36,148 bases of DNA, from assembly GCA_900313515.1 (NCBI GenBank), contig OMRK01000035.1, forward strand, positions 1 to 36,148, in the 5' to 3' direction. The translations under genes and the position numbers were made by a program. Shown here in pieces: positions 7,498-16,104 of the stretch (its first letter is position 1; each line of letters starts with the position of its first letter). The notes under the pieces were generated by a model that saw only the letters and a program-made list of their open reading frames with translations, ran no database searches and was not told where the DNA came from. This DNA is from an uncultured bacterium. GTDB taxonomy: Bacteria > Vulcanimicrobiota > Xenobia > Xenobiales > Xenobiaceae.

Positions 7498-7683
7498 AAA
7501 TCACATACCCCGCAGGAACAAAAAAAAACAATCTAGCTGGCCGACTTCCCCACCCACACTCGATCTCCGTTTCTTCTTGAAATGGCTTCACTATCCTATT
7601 CCTATAAAAAAAATCTATTAGCTTTACTCCTAAAAACCTTCAGTGCTAACAATAAAACACAAGATTGCTAGACTTAATTCTTG

Positions 7684-8535
7684 TTAGTGCAGCAACTCCC
7701 TAAGATTTTCGGCCAGCTTCTGCCATTGAGACTCCATAGGAAGCTTGTAACCCAATTTATTTATGGAATTTACCAACTGAGCCAATGCCGGCAATTCTAA
7801 AGCCAGCTCCCCAACAACTCTTTCATCGACAAACAATTCCTGTGGTCTCCCCTCAAAGGCAATGGCCCCATCCTTCACAGCCAAGACTCTATCTGCCTGC
7901 ATGACCTCTTCCATATGATGGGTTATATAAATAACTGCCATGCCTAATTCTTGGCGTAGGTTTTCAATAACCTCCAACACACTGCGTCGACCAGCCGAAT
8001 CTAGCATCGCCGTAGGCTCATCCATAATGAGATAACGCGGTTGCATAACCAGAACGCTGGCAATGGCCACCCTCTGAGCCTGCCCGCCAGATAAATAATG
8101 GGGTTCTCGAAAACGCAAATCTTCCAACTTGAGCATTTTCAAAGCCCAATCTATGCGCTGCCTTATTTCCGCGGGTGGAATTCCTAAATTTTCAGGTCCA
8201 AAAGCCAACTCATCCTCTATGGTTGAAGCTACCAACTGCCGAGTAGGATCTTGAAATATCAGACCCACCAACTGACGCACTCGGTACAGCTCTTCATCAT
8301 CGGCAGTATCATAACCATCAACCTTAACACTTCCGCTACTAGGCACCAATAAACCGTTCATAAGCTTAGCTATGGTGGTTTTACCGCATCCGTTAGCTCC
8401 CAAAAGACATACGAATTCTCCCGATTTAACACGGAAACTAACTCTGCGGATAATGCGGCGAGAATCATCTCGTTCTCCCGACTCCTCCTCGAATTGAGTC
8501 GGATAGGCAAAATCGACATCAGCAAGTTCTATCAC
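7684..8535 (-). CDS. ecfA1: ECF transporter ATPase EcfA1
   Basis: EcfA1 is the second ABC ATPase of the ECF module and pairs with EcfA2. The sequence shows Walker A GANGCGKTT, Q-loop IFQDPTRQLVAST, signature LSGGQAQRVAIA, Walker B LIMDEPTAMLD and switch His THHMEE. The Q-loop and the ENLGIPP segment are typical of EcfA1. I chose the GTG at 8535 (product starts M-IELADVDFAY), which has GGAG 10 nt upstream and gives a normal 283 residues. An ATG at 8574 adds 13 residues but has its Shine-Dalgarno-like AGGAG directly against it. It follows rplQ, as in many Terrabacteria. Confidence 0.95.
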   Translation of the reverse strand: MIELADVDFAYPTQFEEESGERDDSRRIIRRVSFRVKSGEFVCLLGANGCGKTTIAKLMNGLLVPSSGSVKVDGYDTADDEELYRVRQLVGLIFQDPTRQLVASTIEDELAFGPENLGIPPAEIRQRIDWALKMLKLEDLRFREPHYLSGGQAQRVAIASVLVMQPRYLIMDEPTAMLDSAGRRSVLEVIENLRQELGMAVIYITHHMEEVMQADRVLAVKDGAIAFEGRPQELFVDERVVGELALELPALAQLVNSINKLGYKLPMESQWQKLAENLRELLH

Positions 8536-8623
8536 AAAAAGGGCACTCCAACGGAAACAAAAAAATTCCCCCATCTCCTGCCGCGGGGGCAGAAAAAAGG
8601 GGAACCTTCACACCACTACAAAA

Positions 8624-9016
8624 CTAGCGGATCAACTGAAGGACAGCCATAGGAGCGCCATCACCCTTACGAAAACCATTGTGGATGATACGGGTATAAC
8701 CGCCGCACTTATTATCGCCATGCCGCTCAGAGAAACGGACAGCCAAGTTGTCAAAAAGATCTTGAGCCACTTCACGATCGGTGATGTGACGGAACACCCG
8801 ACGCTTGCAGGCCAACGCATCGGCGGGCTCTGCGGCGCCATGGGCCTTGCGAGCCCAAGTGATCAAGGTCTCAGTGAAACGAGCCACCTCTTTAGCGCGG
8901 GGCAGCGTAGTGACGATCTGCTCATTCCTCAACAAGGAAGTAGCCATATTTCTAAGCATTGCAATGCGGTGACCTGTCTGACGTCCTAAGGTCCGGCTGC
9001 GAACTTTGTGTCTCAT
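8624..9016 (-). CDS. rplQ: 50S ribosomal protein L17
   Basis: L17 binds 23S rRNA near the peptide exit side of the large subunit. The protein begins MRHKVRSRTLGRQTGHRIAM and has the MATSLLRNEQIVTTLPRAKE segment characteristic of the family; 130 residues is normal. TAGGAG lies 9 nt before the ATG. It follows rpoA in the alpha operon. A small hairpin (CCAGC/GCTGG, 9090-9109) and a T8 stretch lie in the gap between rpoA and rplQ and might moderate expression. Confidence 0.98.
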   Translation of the reverse strand: MRHKVRSRTLGRQTGHRIAMLRNMATSLLRNEQIVTTLPRAKEVARFTETLITWARKAHGAAEPADALACKRRVFRHITDREVAQDLFDNLAVRFSERHGDNKCGGYTRIIHNGFRKGDGAPMAVLQLIR

Positions 9017-9118
9017 TGGAAAACACTCCTAATAATTATGAAAAAAAATTCTCAAAACTTAGCGGCAGAGAAATGGGGTCCTGCTACTACCAGCGCCCAC
9101 TAATGCTGGACCGGCCTA

Positions 9119-10093
9119 CTACTGCTGCGGAGAAGCCTCCGGAGTACTGGGACGCAGAGACTTGTTGCGCTGGGCCAGCTTATCTTGAATCTCAACCAAA
9201 GACTTTTGGCCGAAATTCTTCAACTTCATAAGCTGAGCTTCACTGTAGTTGAGAAGATCATCAACGTAGAGTATGCCAGCTCTCTTCAAGCAATTCAGAG
9301 AGCGCACAGACAGCTCCAGCTCCTCTATTTGAGCACTATCCCTGCCAGCAGGAGCCGGTTCCTGCTCAACAACACCATCAGCCTGATTTTGCAGACGGGC
9401 AAAAAGATCTAACCTCTCCTGCAACATCATCGCCGCTTCGGCAACTGCCTCATAAGGCTTAAGGCTGCCGTCAGTCTCCACCTCCAAGACCAAGCGATCA
9501 TAATCGGTTCTCTGCCCTACGCGGGTGTCCTGAACCTCATAATTAACTCGAATCACCGGACTGAAAATAGAATCTATGGGTATAGTGCCAATGCTCTGCT
9601 GCTCTTGACGGAACTGCTTCTCGGCCGGAACATAGCCAGTTCCCAACGAAACAGACATGTCCATGACGAAACGCGAATCATCCTCTGTCAAGGTAGCAAT
9701 CTTAAGATCCGGATTCAGAATTTCCACCTCAGGATCGGCCTCGATATCGGCAGCTGTAACTATGCCAACACCGGAAGCATCTATATGCAGAACCTTCTCC
9801 TCACCCGTATCGGTATTCATACGCATGCGGAGCTTCTTAAGGTTCAGAATAATCTCCGTGGTATCTTCCTTCACTCCGGGGATGGTAGAGAACTCGTGAA
9901 GTACCCCATCAATACGGATATGCGTAACTGCCGCACCAACCAAAGAAGAGAGCAAGACACGCCTGAGCGAATTGCCAAGAGTGATACCGTAACCACGTTC
10001 CAATGGCTCTACAATGAAACAATTCTCGCCAACCTGGCGAACTTCTGCCCTAGCCTGATCGCTTACGGCATCCATCAAGTTTGTGTCCAGCAT
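9119..10093 (-). CDS. rpoA: DNA-directed RNA polymerase subunit alpha
   Basis: The alpha subunit nucleates RNA polymerase assembly and contacts promoters and activators. The N-terminal domain shows FIVEPLERGYGITLGNSLRR and the LSSLVGAAVTHIRIDGV segment. The C-terminal domain shows ELELSVRSLNCLKRAGILYV and LKNFGQKSLVEIQDKL, the DNA- and activator-binding helices. The length, 324 residues, is normal. The start ATG follows GAGGTG. A gap of 117 bases without a gene separates it from rpsD. Confidence 0.98.
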   Translation of the reverse strand: MLDTNLMDAVSDQARAEVRQVGENCFIVEPLERGYGITLGNSLRRVLLSSLVGAAVTHIRIDGVLHEFSTIPGVKEDTTEIILNLKKLRMRMNTDTGEEKVLHIDASGVGIVTAADIEADPEVEILNPDLKIATLTEDDSRFVMDMSVSLGTGYVPAEKQFRQEQQSIGTIPIDSIFSPVIRVNYEVQDTRVGQRTDYDRLVLEVETDGSLKPYEAVAEAAMMLQERLDLFARLQNQADGVVEQEPAPAGRDSAQIEELELSVRSLNCLKRAGILYVDDLLNYSEAQLMKLKNFGQKSLVEIQDKLAQRNKSLRPSTPEASPQQ

Positions 10094-10210
10094 CAGTACA
10101 CCTCGAATTAAGCTGCTATTTCACACATCCCTAAAGGGCACGCCCTCCGTTCCTGTTCACCTGAATAGAACCAGACATCACAGAGAAGCGCACCCCTTAA
10201 GCTGCTATAA

Positions 10211-10846
10211 CTAACCCATACGGTTGTAGTACTCGACGATAACCTTCTCGTTAATTTCGAGGGGAATGTCAGCCCTGGTGGGCAGGTTAAGAACCTTACC
10301 ACAGGCCTTAGTATCGTCCAACTCCAACCAAGCAGGTACCTTACGTACACGAGCAGAGGCGATAGACTGCTGGTTAAATTCCTTGTTGGCTATCTTCTCA
10401 CGCAGCTCGATAACCATACCGGGCTTCACTAAGAAAGAGGGGATATCCACCTTACGACCATTGACCGTAATATTGCCATGAGAGACTAACTGACGTGCGG
10501 CAGGACGAGAGGTAGTGAAACCAAGACGATAGACCACACTGTCAAGACGACGCTCCAAAATGCGCAAGAAGTTATCACCAGTGATCCCCTCTTGGCTGGA
10601 AGCTTTAAAGAAATAATTCCTAAACACACGCTCGGTCACGCCGTAAATGCGACGCAACTTCTGCTTCTCGCGCAACTGAACACTGTAGCCAGTAGCGCGA
10701 CGACGAACGTTAGAACCATGCTGTCCCGGAGGATACGCGCGGCGTTCCATCGCGCAATGAGGAGTAAGGCATCTCTCCCCTTTTAAGAACAGCTTCGTCT
10801 GTTCACGCCGGCACATTTTGCAGACCGGACCGGTATACCTGGACAC
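10211..10846 (-). CDS. rpsD: 30S ribosomal protein S4, zinc-binding type
   Basis: S4 is a primary 16S rRNA binding protein and often a translational regulator of its own operon. The N-terminus has a Cys cluster (CKMCRRE ... CLTPHC) of the zinc-binding S4 type. The S4 RNA-binding domain follows (LERRLDSVVYRLGF and LVSHGNITVNGRKV). I chose the GTG at 10846, eight nt after GGAGG, giving MSRYTGPVC as in other S4 proteins. A TTG further upstream overlaps the ribosome binding site itself. It lies between rpsK and rpoA, the usual place. Confidence 0.97.
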   Translation of the reverse strand: MSRYTGPVCKMCRREQTKLFLKGERCLTPHCAMERRAYPPGQHGSNVRRRATGYSVQLREKQKLRRIYGVTERVFRNYFFKASSQEGITGDNFLRILERRLDSVVYRLGFTTSRPAARQLVSHGNITVNGRKVDIPSFLVKPGMVIELREKIANKEFNQQSIASARVRKVPAWLELDDTKACGKVLNLPTRADIPLEINEKVIVEYYNRMG

Positions 10847-10919
10847 GAATATTTCCTCCAAAAAATAGAAGCGATCAAAAGTTCAATGCTTAACGATCGC
10901 ACAATCTTCACAAAGAATA

Positions 10920-11318
10920 CTACACCCTACGACGCTTGGGGGGGCGGCAACCGTTATGCGGAATGGGAGTAACATCGCGCATAAGGGTAACTTCTAAGCC
11001 AGCGGACTGAAGAGCACGAATGGCGGCTTCACGGCCTTGTCCCACACCTTTAACGTTTACACGAACGGTGCGCATGCCATGCTCTATAGCAGTTTGAGCA
11101 GCCTTTTCAGCGGCTACGCTGGCAGCAAAGGGTGTACTCTTACGAGAGCCCTTAAAGCCGTGCGAACCTGCCGTAGACCACGATATAACATTACCAGCCA
11201 CATCGGTGATAGTAACGATATTATTGTTATCCGTGGAAAGAATGTGGGCTACCCCACTGGGCACGTTCTTAAAAACTTTTCTACCGCGACCACGAACGCG
11301 GCCTTGCTTCTTAGCCAT
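10920..11318 (-). CDS. rpsK: 30S ribosomal protein S11
   Basis: S11 forms part of the small-subunit platform near the E site. The 132-residue protein has a basic N-terminus, the [20 protein letters not shown] core, KSTPFAA, and the C-terminal [18 protein letters not shown] family signature. The start ATG is 9 nt after the rpsM stop, fitting co-transcription. Confidence 0.98.
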   Translation of the reverse strand: MAKKQGRVRGRGRKVFKNVPSGVAHILSTDNNNIVTITDVAGNVISWSTAGSHGFKGSRKSTPFAASVAAEKAAQTAIEHGMRTVRVNVKGVGQGREAAIRALQSAGLEVTLMRDVTPIPHNGCRPPKRRRV

Positions 11319-11327
11319 GTTCTATTC

Positions 11328-11699
11328 CTACGCTTTCTTGCTGCGGCCTACGGTGCGCTTGGGGCCTTTGCGAGTACGAGCATTGGTCTTCGTGCGCTGA
11401 CCGTGCACGGGGAGACTGCGGCGGTGACGGATGCCACGATAGCAACCGATATCCATGAGCCGCTTGATGCTCTGGGTAATTTCACGGCGGAGGTCACCCT
11501 CTACCTTGTGCTTATGTTCAATGATCTCGCGGAGACGAGTAACGGTATCCTCGGAGATGTCACGAACGCGGACGAGTGGGTCGATACCCACTTCTTCGAT
11601 AATTTGTTTGGCTGTGGTACGTCCAATACCAAAGATATACGTAAGAGCGATTCCAATACCCTTATCTCTTGGTAAGTCGACGCCGGCGATTCTGGCCAC
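11328..11699 (-). CDS. rpsM: 30S ribosomal protein S13
   Basis: S13 contacts the 50S subunit and tRNAs in the small-subunit head. The 123-residue protein begins [20 protein letters not shown], has the helix-hairpin-helix [12 protein letters not shown], and ends in the basic tail with [20 protein letters not shown], all classic S13 segments. It follows rpmJ by 13 nt. Confidence 0.98.
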   Translation of the reverse strand: MARIAGVDLPRDKGIGIALTYIFGIGRTTAKQIIEEVGIDPLVRVRDISEDTVTRLREIIEHKHKVEGDLRREITQSIKRLMDIGCYRGIRHRRSLPVHGQRTKTNARTRKGPKRTVGRSKKA

Positions 11700-11712
11700 G
11701 AATCGATTCCTC

Positions 11713-11826
11713 CTATCCCTGGACCTGCTTGTGCTTGGGGTTAGTGCAAATTACCCTAACCCGGCCTTTACGTCTGATGATACGGCATTTTTCACACCGC
11801 ACACGCACGGAAGGTTTCACCTTCAT
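11713..11826 (-). CDS. rpmJ: 50S ribosomal protein L36
   Basis: This 37-residue protein reads [20 protein letters not shown] and continues with [17 protein letters not shown]. It has the zinc-binding C-x2-C ... C-x4-H pattern of the standard L36 form. GGAGG is 8 nt before the ATG. It lies first in the rpsM-rpsK-rpsD-rpoA-rplQ operon. The infA gene that commonly precedes it is not present. Confidence 0.97.
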   Translation of the reverse strand: MKVKPSVRVRCEKCRIIRRKGRVRVICTNPKHKQVQG

Positions 11827-12048
11827 AACTTGTTCCTCCAGATATCTCATGGTTGAGGCCACTAAGAAGAACTCAATTAACCTAGCAAGCCGACCTTAAG
11901 ATTACAAATTCGATCTCTCGATCTAAAAAAAAACTGACCTTTGGAAATAACGTCGCATCCTTCCCGCCTGAAACGGAGGCATACCCTAGCAGCCTTATAG
12001 ACCCTAGCTACAGAGTCTGTATATAAAGGGTTGGAATAATGCCTAGAC

Positions 12049-12077
12049 AGTTTACTACAAGAGAGCATGCTAGTCAA
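12049..12077 (-). promoter_or_regulatory. Promoter of the rpmJ-rplQ ribosomal/rpoA operon
   Basis: On the minus strand TTGACT (12072-12077) and TAAACT (12049-12054) are separated by exactly 17 nt, a good sigma-70-type match. Transcription would start near 12042, giving a leader of about 215 nt before rpmJ. The leader contains a T9 tract at 11925-11933 but no convincing gene. A 68-codon frame inside it does not resemble IF1. Confidence 0.7.
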
Positions 12078-12134
12078 TACCATTGCCAGGGCAATAATTC
12101 TCCGTTTTCGACAGCATACCCATATTCAGATGTA

Positions 12135-12905
12135 CTAAGTAGCCCCATCGGTTAGAACTTTTGCCTCTCCATCGGTGACGGCCACAGTATGTTCAAAATG
12201 AGCCGAGGGCTTACCGTCGGTGGTAACATATGTCCAACCGTCGTCCAGTGGAGCAATCTTGTAAGTGCCCAAATTGATCATGGGCTCTATAGCCAACACC
12301 ATCCCCGCTTTAAGCTGCGGCCCCTTAAATCCGGTATCATAGTTGGGCACCTGAGGGGGTTCATGCATGTTGCGTCCTATACCATGCCCAACCATGGCTC
12401 TAACAACACCAAAGCCGTTCTTTTCGGCATGGTGCTGTACGGCCAATCCAATATCCCGAATAAAATTACCCGGCTTGGCTTGAGCGATCCCCAAATAAAG
12501 ACACTCTTTGGTAACATCAATCAGTTTGCGCACCTGTTCCGGTACCTCACCCACGATATGAGTTCTGGCTGAATCGGACACCCAACCCTTATAGGTAACG
12601 CAACAATCCACAGAAACGATGTCACCTTCCTTGACAATCCGCTTAGCACTGGGAATACCATGAACCACTTCCTCATTTATGGATATACAGCAAGTGGCCG
12701 GAAAACCGCCGTATCCCAGACAACTAGGAATCGCTCCCTTACTGCGAATAAATTCCTCGGCCAACTTATCCAGCTCTAAGGTAGAGATACCCGGCCGAAT
12801 GTGCTGAGCCACAAGATCATGACAGGCGCACAAAATATCGCCTGACGCCTTTATAAGCTCAATTTCATGTGGAGTCTTAATTTTAACTTTTTCGTGCAAA
12901 CGCAT
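12135..12905 (-). CDS. map: Methionine aminopeptidase, type I
   Basis: Map removes the initiator Met from nascent proteins. The five metal ligands are visible: Asp in VSVDCCVTYKG, Asp in SDSARTHIVG, His in GHGIGRNMHEPP, Glu in LAIEPMI and Glu in HFEHTVAVTDG. The conserved substrate-pocket Cys/His region is in YGGFPATCCIS. The 256-residue length matches the short type Ia form with no N-terminal extension. The gene lies between adk and the rpmJ operon promoter. Confidence 0.97.
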   Translation of the reverse strand: MRLHEKVKIKTPHEIELIKASGDILCACHDLVAQHIRPGISTLELDKLAEEFIRSKGAIPSCLGYGGFPATCCISINEEVVHGIPSAKRIVKEGDIVSVDCCVTYKGWVSDSARTHIVGEVPEQVRKLIDVTKECLYLGIAQAKPGNFIRDIGLAVQHHAEKNGFGVVRAMVGHGIGRNMHEPPQVPNYDTGFKGPQLKAGMVLAIEPMINLGTYKIAPLDDGWTYVTTDGKPSAHFEHTVAVTDGEAKVLTDGAT

Positions 12906-12961
12906 TTTTCAAGCCTCACGCCCGGATCTTCCCCTCACACCAGATCCAGCCACCCCCCATT

Positions 12962-12991
12962 ATTATCTATCTTTCAACACGACAGTCCCAA
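12962..12991 (-). promoter_or_regulatory. Possible promoter of map
   Basis: TTGGGA (12986-12991) and GATAAT (12962-12967) on the minus strand are 18 nt apart, in the 207-nt gap between adk and map. The same gap holds a degenerate direct repeat (GTCAGAGCATCCATAAG and GTCAGCGCTGCCATAAG). Weak evidence. Confidence 0.3.
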
Positions 12992-13112
12992 CGGTCAAAG
13001 TCAGAGCATCCATAAGTCAGAAAAACCATCTTAAGTGCTGAAAAGATCGCCATCTTTCATGTCAGCGCTGCCATAAGCAATAAAATAGCTTTCCTATCCA
13101 AATAGAAGTCTA

Positions 13113-13763
13113 TCAACTGAATTTAGCGGCTAAAACTGAAAATTGCCTGTCCACCTCCTGGCTACCTTGACTGCCATCTAAGGTAACCAACAACCCCAGA
13201 CCTTTATAATAATCTATCAAGGGCTCAGTAGAGCGGCGGTAAACTTCCAGACGAGACTTTATCACATCTTCATGATCGTCGGGACGGTGAACTAACTCAT
13301 GCTGGCATTGATCACAGGTATTTTCCACCTTGGGCGGGCAGTTTTTTATGTTATAAACGGCATTACAATTGGGACACACACGGCGCGTAACTAAGCGGCC
13401 TACCAGTATTTCATCGGGGACCTCAAAGGCAACAACCGCATCTAAGGGCTTGCCAGCTTTGTGCAAACGCTCCTGCAAAGCTTCCGCCTGCTGCAGGGTG
13501 CGGGGGAAACCGTCAAAAATAAAGCCTTTAGCACAATCCGGTCTTCCTAGGCGATCAAAAACCACGTCCAAAACTAATTCATCGGGAACAAGCTCCCCTC
13601 TGTCTATATAAGAAGCAATTTTCTGTCCAAAAGAACTACCAGAAGCTCGATGCTCCCGGAAAATATCACCGGTGGAGATATGGGGAGTTCCGTACTCCTT
13701 TACAATGAAACTTGACAGCGTTCCCTTGCCACAACCAGGGGGGCCAATCAAAACTAAACGCAT
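13113..13763 (-). CDS. adk: Adenylate kinase, zinc-LID type
   Basis: Adk interconverts ATP + AMP and 2 ADP. Residues 7-15 are the P-loop GPPGCGKGT; PHISTGDIFR binds AMP; FIFDGFPRTLQQAEAL is the family signature. The LID domain carries two Cys pairs (CPNC and CDQC), the structural zinc site of Gram-positive-type enzymes. The length, 216 residues, is normal. It lies upstream of map as in the standard spc/alpha operon order. Confidence 0.98.
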   Translation of the reverse strand: MRLVLIGPPGCGKGTLSSFIVKEYGTPHISTGDIFREHRASGSSFGQKIASYIDRGELVPDELVLDVVFDRLGRPDCAKGFIFDGFPRTLQQAEALQERLHKAGKPLDAVVAFEVPDEILVGRLVTRRVCPNCNAVYNIKNCPPKVENTCDQCQHELVHRPDDHEDVIKSRLEVYRRSTEPLIDYYKGLGLLVTLDGSQGSQEVDRQFSVLAAKFS

Positions 13764-13960
13764 AAATCTTCTCCTTCTTGAGAAATCTTACCTAACATCA
13801 GTTCGGCAAGCCACCTTCTAGCTAAGTTTACCTCTGCCTGCCTGAAAACCGACCGCGGAGAGCCAGGTAATTCCTTGATCGGTACAGGATCGCTCTCCAG
13901 ACCCAGGCCTCCCCATCAGTAAAAGGGGGAATTGTTCCCGCTGGAACGAAGCACGGGCGC

Positions 13961-14632
13961 GTGCTGGACTTTTATCTCAACAAGAAAGTGGTCTTTTTAG
14001 AAGATCCCGACGAAGATTTACAGGCCAGGAGCCTAGTGCACGAAGATCTCAATGCCATAAGAGGCTGGTTCAAAGATCTATCCCTGGTGCGTTATTCCTT
14101 TGGTGTTGTAAACTTTACCGATTCAGAATGTCATACCGCCGCCGAAGACTACATGCGCCTGGTCTCCAATCCCCATTCTCCTTGCTACTTTGTGGCAGTT
14201 TGCCATAAAGATTCAAAGATACTGGGATTGTGCAAGTACGACCTGCGCTCTACTGACGGCGTAGGCCGGGTGGCTCTGGCCGGTATAATGATGGGTGATC
14301 CCCACTGCCGCAGCCACGGCGTGGGCACCAAGGCCATGGCCCTATTCATCCGCTTCCTTTTTGAAAAAGAAGATGTTTCACTGGTCGAAGTGGAAACAGC
14401 TGACTACAACGTGCGCGCCCAGCGTTGCTTTGCCAAAGTTGGCTTTGAGATCTGTGATCATCTTTACAGCTTGGAAGGGGCCTTGAATTACGGATTCGGA
14501 AAGAAGGATGCTCCCAAGATATTGATGCGTCTAGACAAAGAGCGCTACCTAAAGTGCTTAGCCCCTGTCGGCGGAGTGCTTAAGGAAAAGAAAACTCACG
14601 CCCTAAGTACCTTTGATTTCCAAGCCCCTTAG
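13961..14632 (+). CDS. GNAT family N-acetyltransferase
   Basis: The middle of this 223-residue protein matches the acetyl-CoA binding fold of the GNAT superfamily: the A motif region DPHCRSHGVGTKAMALFIRF followed by VEVETADYNVRAQRCFAKVGF, the typical alpha-helix and C-terminal strand of RimJ/RimL-like enzymes. Substrate is unknown. It starts at GTG 13961. The C-terminal 45 residues (after GALNYGFGKKDAPKILM) are extra and not recognised. The stop overlaps the end of the convergent kinase gene by 4 bp. It is alone on the plus strand between adk and the kinase. Confidence 0.8.
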   Translation: MLDFYLNKKVVFLEDPDEDLQARSLVHEDLNAIRGWFKDLSLVRYSFGVVNFTDSECHTAAEDYMRLVSNPHSPCYFVAVCHKDSKILGLCKYDLRSTDGVGRVALAGIMMGDPHCRSHGVGTKAMALFIRFLFEKEDVSLVEVETADYNVRAQRCFAKVGFEICDHLYSLEGALNYGFGKKDAPKILMRLDKERYLKCLAPVGGVLKEKKTHALSTFDFQAP

Positions 14633-15819
14633 AACAGGCTCAGCCCCCAGCCTCCGCCTTTGCTGGATTCATAGTCACTAACAAAGCGCTTGACAACCCT
14701 ATCTATCTTATTTTCCCAGCCGGGCTCCATAGGCTTCACCGATTCCAGCAGAGAGGGTTCAAGGATCCCCTGGCGCTCGTAAAACTTAACGCTTAAATCG
14801 GCCACACTCTTCACAATTCTCAGGCTGAAGGGTGTAGGATAGGCCAGGGTAAACTCAAAGAAGTCGAGGTTTTGAGGCAGGTAAGGAGTGTGGCACTCGT
14901 TGGAATAACGCTGCAAAAGCCCATTTAAATGCACGTAAAGCCGCTCCTTCAACTTAACTACAGCCTCTTCGAAGCGATCCTCTCGGCTAACCTGGGGCAG
15001 GCTCACCATCATCCCCAGACTCTTGAGATCTTCAGTCATGTTCTCGGCGCTGGCGTAGCGATCCTCCGGCCAAGTTCCCAGGGCGTAATAGATAATCTGC
15101 GCTAAATTTTCCGGAACTTTTACGCCAAAATCCTCAAAAGCGGGGAAGTCCCAATCCTCAGGCTTGCGACCAGTTAGCAGTTCATGCATGGAAGCTCCCA
15201 GAGCGTATATATCGCTACTGGGCTCGGGTTGGCCCTGCTGCTGCTCAGCCGGAGCATACCCAGGCGTACCAATCCAGAAACCATCGGTGGGATTGGTTAC
15301 ACGAGAGATACCAAAGTCTATAAGCATAAGACGCTGGTCACGAGAGCGCAACAGCAAGTTTGAGGGCTTAATATCGCGGTGGGTAATAACAGGGTTGTGA
15401 CTATGGAGGTATTTAAGAGCATCCAGAGTTTGCAAGGCCCAACCAACCACTTGCTCTGGTGAAAGACCAGGATTACCTTCATCTTTCAATATGGTGGCTA
15501 GATCTCGCCCCTCTATATATTCCATAGCAAAGAAGAAGGAATTCTCATAGACAAACGAGCTGTAAATTTTCGGAATGCTGGGATGATTTAAAGATTGCAT
15601 TACCTGTACTTCCGACAAGAAGCGGTCTATGGAAATCTGGCGCTCCTCAGTGCGGACAGAGGGATCCAACATTTGCTTTAATGCGCAGATCCGATCATTC
15701 ACCATGCGGTCTTTAGACTCGTAAACAGCTCCCATTCCCCCAGCCTTTATGGGCTTAACTATTTCAAAACGTCCATCCAACACAGTCCCAGGCTCTAAAG
15801 TAAAATTACCGACACCCAT
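14629..15819 (-). CDS. Soluble Ser/Thr protein kinase (Hanks type)
   Basis: The catalytic domain spans residues 17 to about 275. The Gly loop is KAGGMGAVY (25-33), the ATP-anchoring Lys is K48 (CALKQM), alphaC Glu is E70, the catalytic loop is HRDIKPSN (147-154), DFG is at 168-170, and the activation segment ends GTPGYAPAEQ. All catalytic residues are present. There is no transmembrane helix and no PASTA repeat, so it is not PrkC/PknB-like. Residues 280-396 form an unrecognised C-terminal domain that may regulate or target the kinase. Substrates cannot be guessed; the convergent neighbour is a GNAT enzyme. Confidence 0.92.
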   Translation of the reverse strand: MGVGNFTLEPGTVLDGRFEIVKPIKAGGMGAVYESKDRMVNDRICALKQMLDPSVRTEERQISIDRFLSEVQVMQSLNHPSIPKIYSSFVYENSFFFAMEYIEGRDLATILKDEGNPGLSPEQVVGWALQTLDALKYLHSHNPVITHRDIKPSNLLLRSRDQRLMLIDFGISRVTNPTDGFWIGTPGYAPAEQQQGQPEPSSDIYALGASMHELLTGRKPEDWDFPAFEDFGVKVPENLAQIIYYALGTWPEDRYASAENMTEDLKSLGMMVSLPQVSREDRFEEAVVKLKERLYVHLNGLLQRYSNECHTPYLPQNLDFFEFTLAYPTPFSLRIVKSVADLSVKFYERQGILEPSLLESVKPMEPGWENKIDRVVKRFVSDYESSKGGGWGLSLF

Positions 15820-16104
15820 TACTTCCTATCCCAAACACCCTCTATTGTTTTAGCGCACCAGCACGCCGTCTTAAACGCCCCCCCAAGCACAACCAACTTT
15901 TCTAAGACAACTAAGGATAATAGAGGCCTCACCCACCATTCAAGCCACCTTTTGTTAAATAACCCCCAAAATAAACACAATCTAGATGCACCATCTGGTC
16001 TTAGGTGCCTTATTCAAGCTAAAGCCTCCTCTTGGGCGAGCACCAGGGCACCGGACAAACGCAAGGATAGTTAGCCTCTGCGGCCCTCCCCCCCAACACG
16101 CAGA

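Noticed and set aside
8575-8604. Terminator between rplQ and ecfA1
   Set aside because: The CTGCC/GGCAG stem is only 5 bp, and the T run comes more than ten bases later, so it is too weak to call.
11037-11675. A 212-codon plus-strand frame across rpsK and rpsM
   Set aside because: It is a shadow of two certain ribosomal protein genes.
11877-12083. A 68-codon frame in the slot expected for infA
   Set aside because: The product has none of the IF1 sequence features, overlaps the operon promoter and lacks a ribosome binding site.
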